DNA of 64,000 nucleotides, from positions 1,504,001-1,568,000 of the forward strand of contig NC_091095.1 of assembly GCF_024713975.1 (NCBI RefSeq), in the 5' to 3' direction. The DNA is from Paralichthys olivaceus (Eukaryota; Chordata; Actinopteri; Pleuronectiformes; Paralichthyidae). Positions 63,490-64,000 of this stretch are shown piece by piece. The position numbers and the translations under genes are program-made. Within the stretch, counting starts at the first letter, position 1; each line of letters begins with the position of its first letter. The notes beneath the pieces were generated by a model. The model saw only the letters and a list, made by a program, of their open reading frames with translations. It ran no database searches and had not been told where the DNA came from.

Positions 63490-64000
63490 CTGAAATCACA
63501 TTAGCGAAATATTAATATATAAATATTATACTATAATATAATTACTGTTACACGTCTTTATCCCGTGTTGTAAATTGATTTACTCTGTACAAGTTCTGAG
63601 AGACAGACCTCAAAAATAACTTCGACCAGAGAACCTGTTTTTATTTCATCGGATTCGTTGTTTCTGTCATTTTACTAAAATTATTTTCTTGAATCATTTT
63701 GCAACTGTCTTAGTTAAATAAGATACGCTGCCGATCTCCGTTTACAAATCTGTCCATTTAACGCATTACCTCACTTTGTATAAGTCAATTCATCATTTCA
63801 TTCTGTCTTTTTACCCATTTAGGAATCACAGGAGTGTGATGATAAATTCGGCAACGAATTAATTCTCAAAATAAATCTTTGTTTGCATGAAAATCCTCAG
63901 TTTTCTTTGAGAGAGCGCAGAAACCTCACACACATTTATTAGAGTTTGGGTTCAAATAATTAACGAGGAATAAGCTGTGAATCATCTGTAAATATGAATA
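63490..64000. other. atpaf1 intron, no further feature
   Basis: AT-rich sequence upstream of the first visible atpaf1 exon. I see no exon, repeat family or promoter signature. Confidence 0.5.

Overview
This window is vertebrate nuclear DNA, most likely from a spiny-rayed (percomorph) teleost. The evidence is short GT-AG introns (many of 80-600 bp), dense CA/GT microsatellites, typical teleost dispersed repeats (a tRNA-derived SINE head, short hAT-like and hairpin repeats), and proteins that read as fish versions of named vertebrate genes. There are no bacterial operons, CRISPR arrays or rRNA genes. All identifications come from reading spliced exons by eye; no database search was run.

Layout. 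(1) 2-15389, plus strand: tut4 (zcchc11), a terminal uridylyltransferase. The 5' end is cut by the window; 29 exons join in frame to 1388 residues and a stop. (2) 17733-16013, minus strand: a short homolog of human C1orf87 (EF-hand-like), five exons, 223 residues, convergent with tut4. (3) About 17.7-29.4 kb: gene-free and compositionally 'quiet', with several candidate regulatory elements, a 20/60-bp minisatellite and simple repeats. (4) 29.4-32.5 kb, plus strand: an unrecognised single-pass membrane protein gene. (5) 32.5-38.8 kb: gene-free, with a nine-copy minisatellite of about 76 bp. (6) 38873-57843, plus strand: rhpn1 (rhophilin-1: HR1, BRO1, PDZ), 15 exons, 714 residues. (7) 63489-61048, minus strand: atpaf1, the F1-ATPase beta-subunit assembly chaperone, 5' end missing, convergent with rhpn1. 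Two weak exon-like segments near 60 kb may belong to another minus-strand gene.

The standout is a complete 6,666-bp DNA transposon (48739-55404) in intron 7 of rhpn1. It has perfect terminal inverted repeats beginning TACGGAGCCCC and a 6-bp target duplication (GAAACT). Each end carries an array of about ten 21-bp units. Two apparently intact, convergent, intron-containing genes lie inside: a DDE integrase-like transposase (384 aa; D131, D190, E230) and a 722-aa protein with a SAM-like N terminus and a HECT-type ubiquitin-ligase C terminus that keeps the catalytic cysteine (C688). The 6-bp duplication and TAC termini fit what I recall of the IS3EU superfamily. A transposon that carries its own HECT-type ligase, with colinear subterminal arrays next to both start codons, is the best candidate for an under-described system here.

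How the genes relate: tut4, rhpn1 and atpaf1 are ordinary housekeeping or signalling genes with no shared pathway. The transposon is a passenger in an intron and need not affect rhpn1 mRNA.
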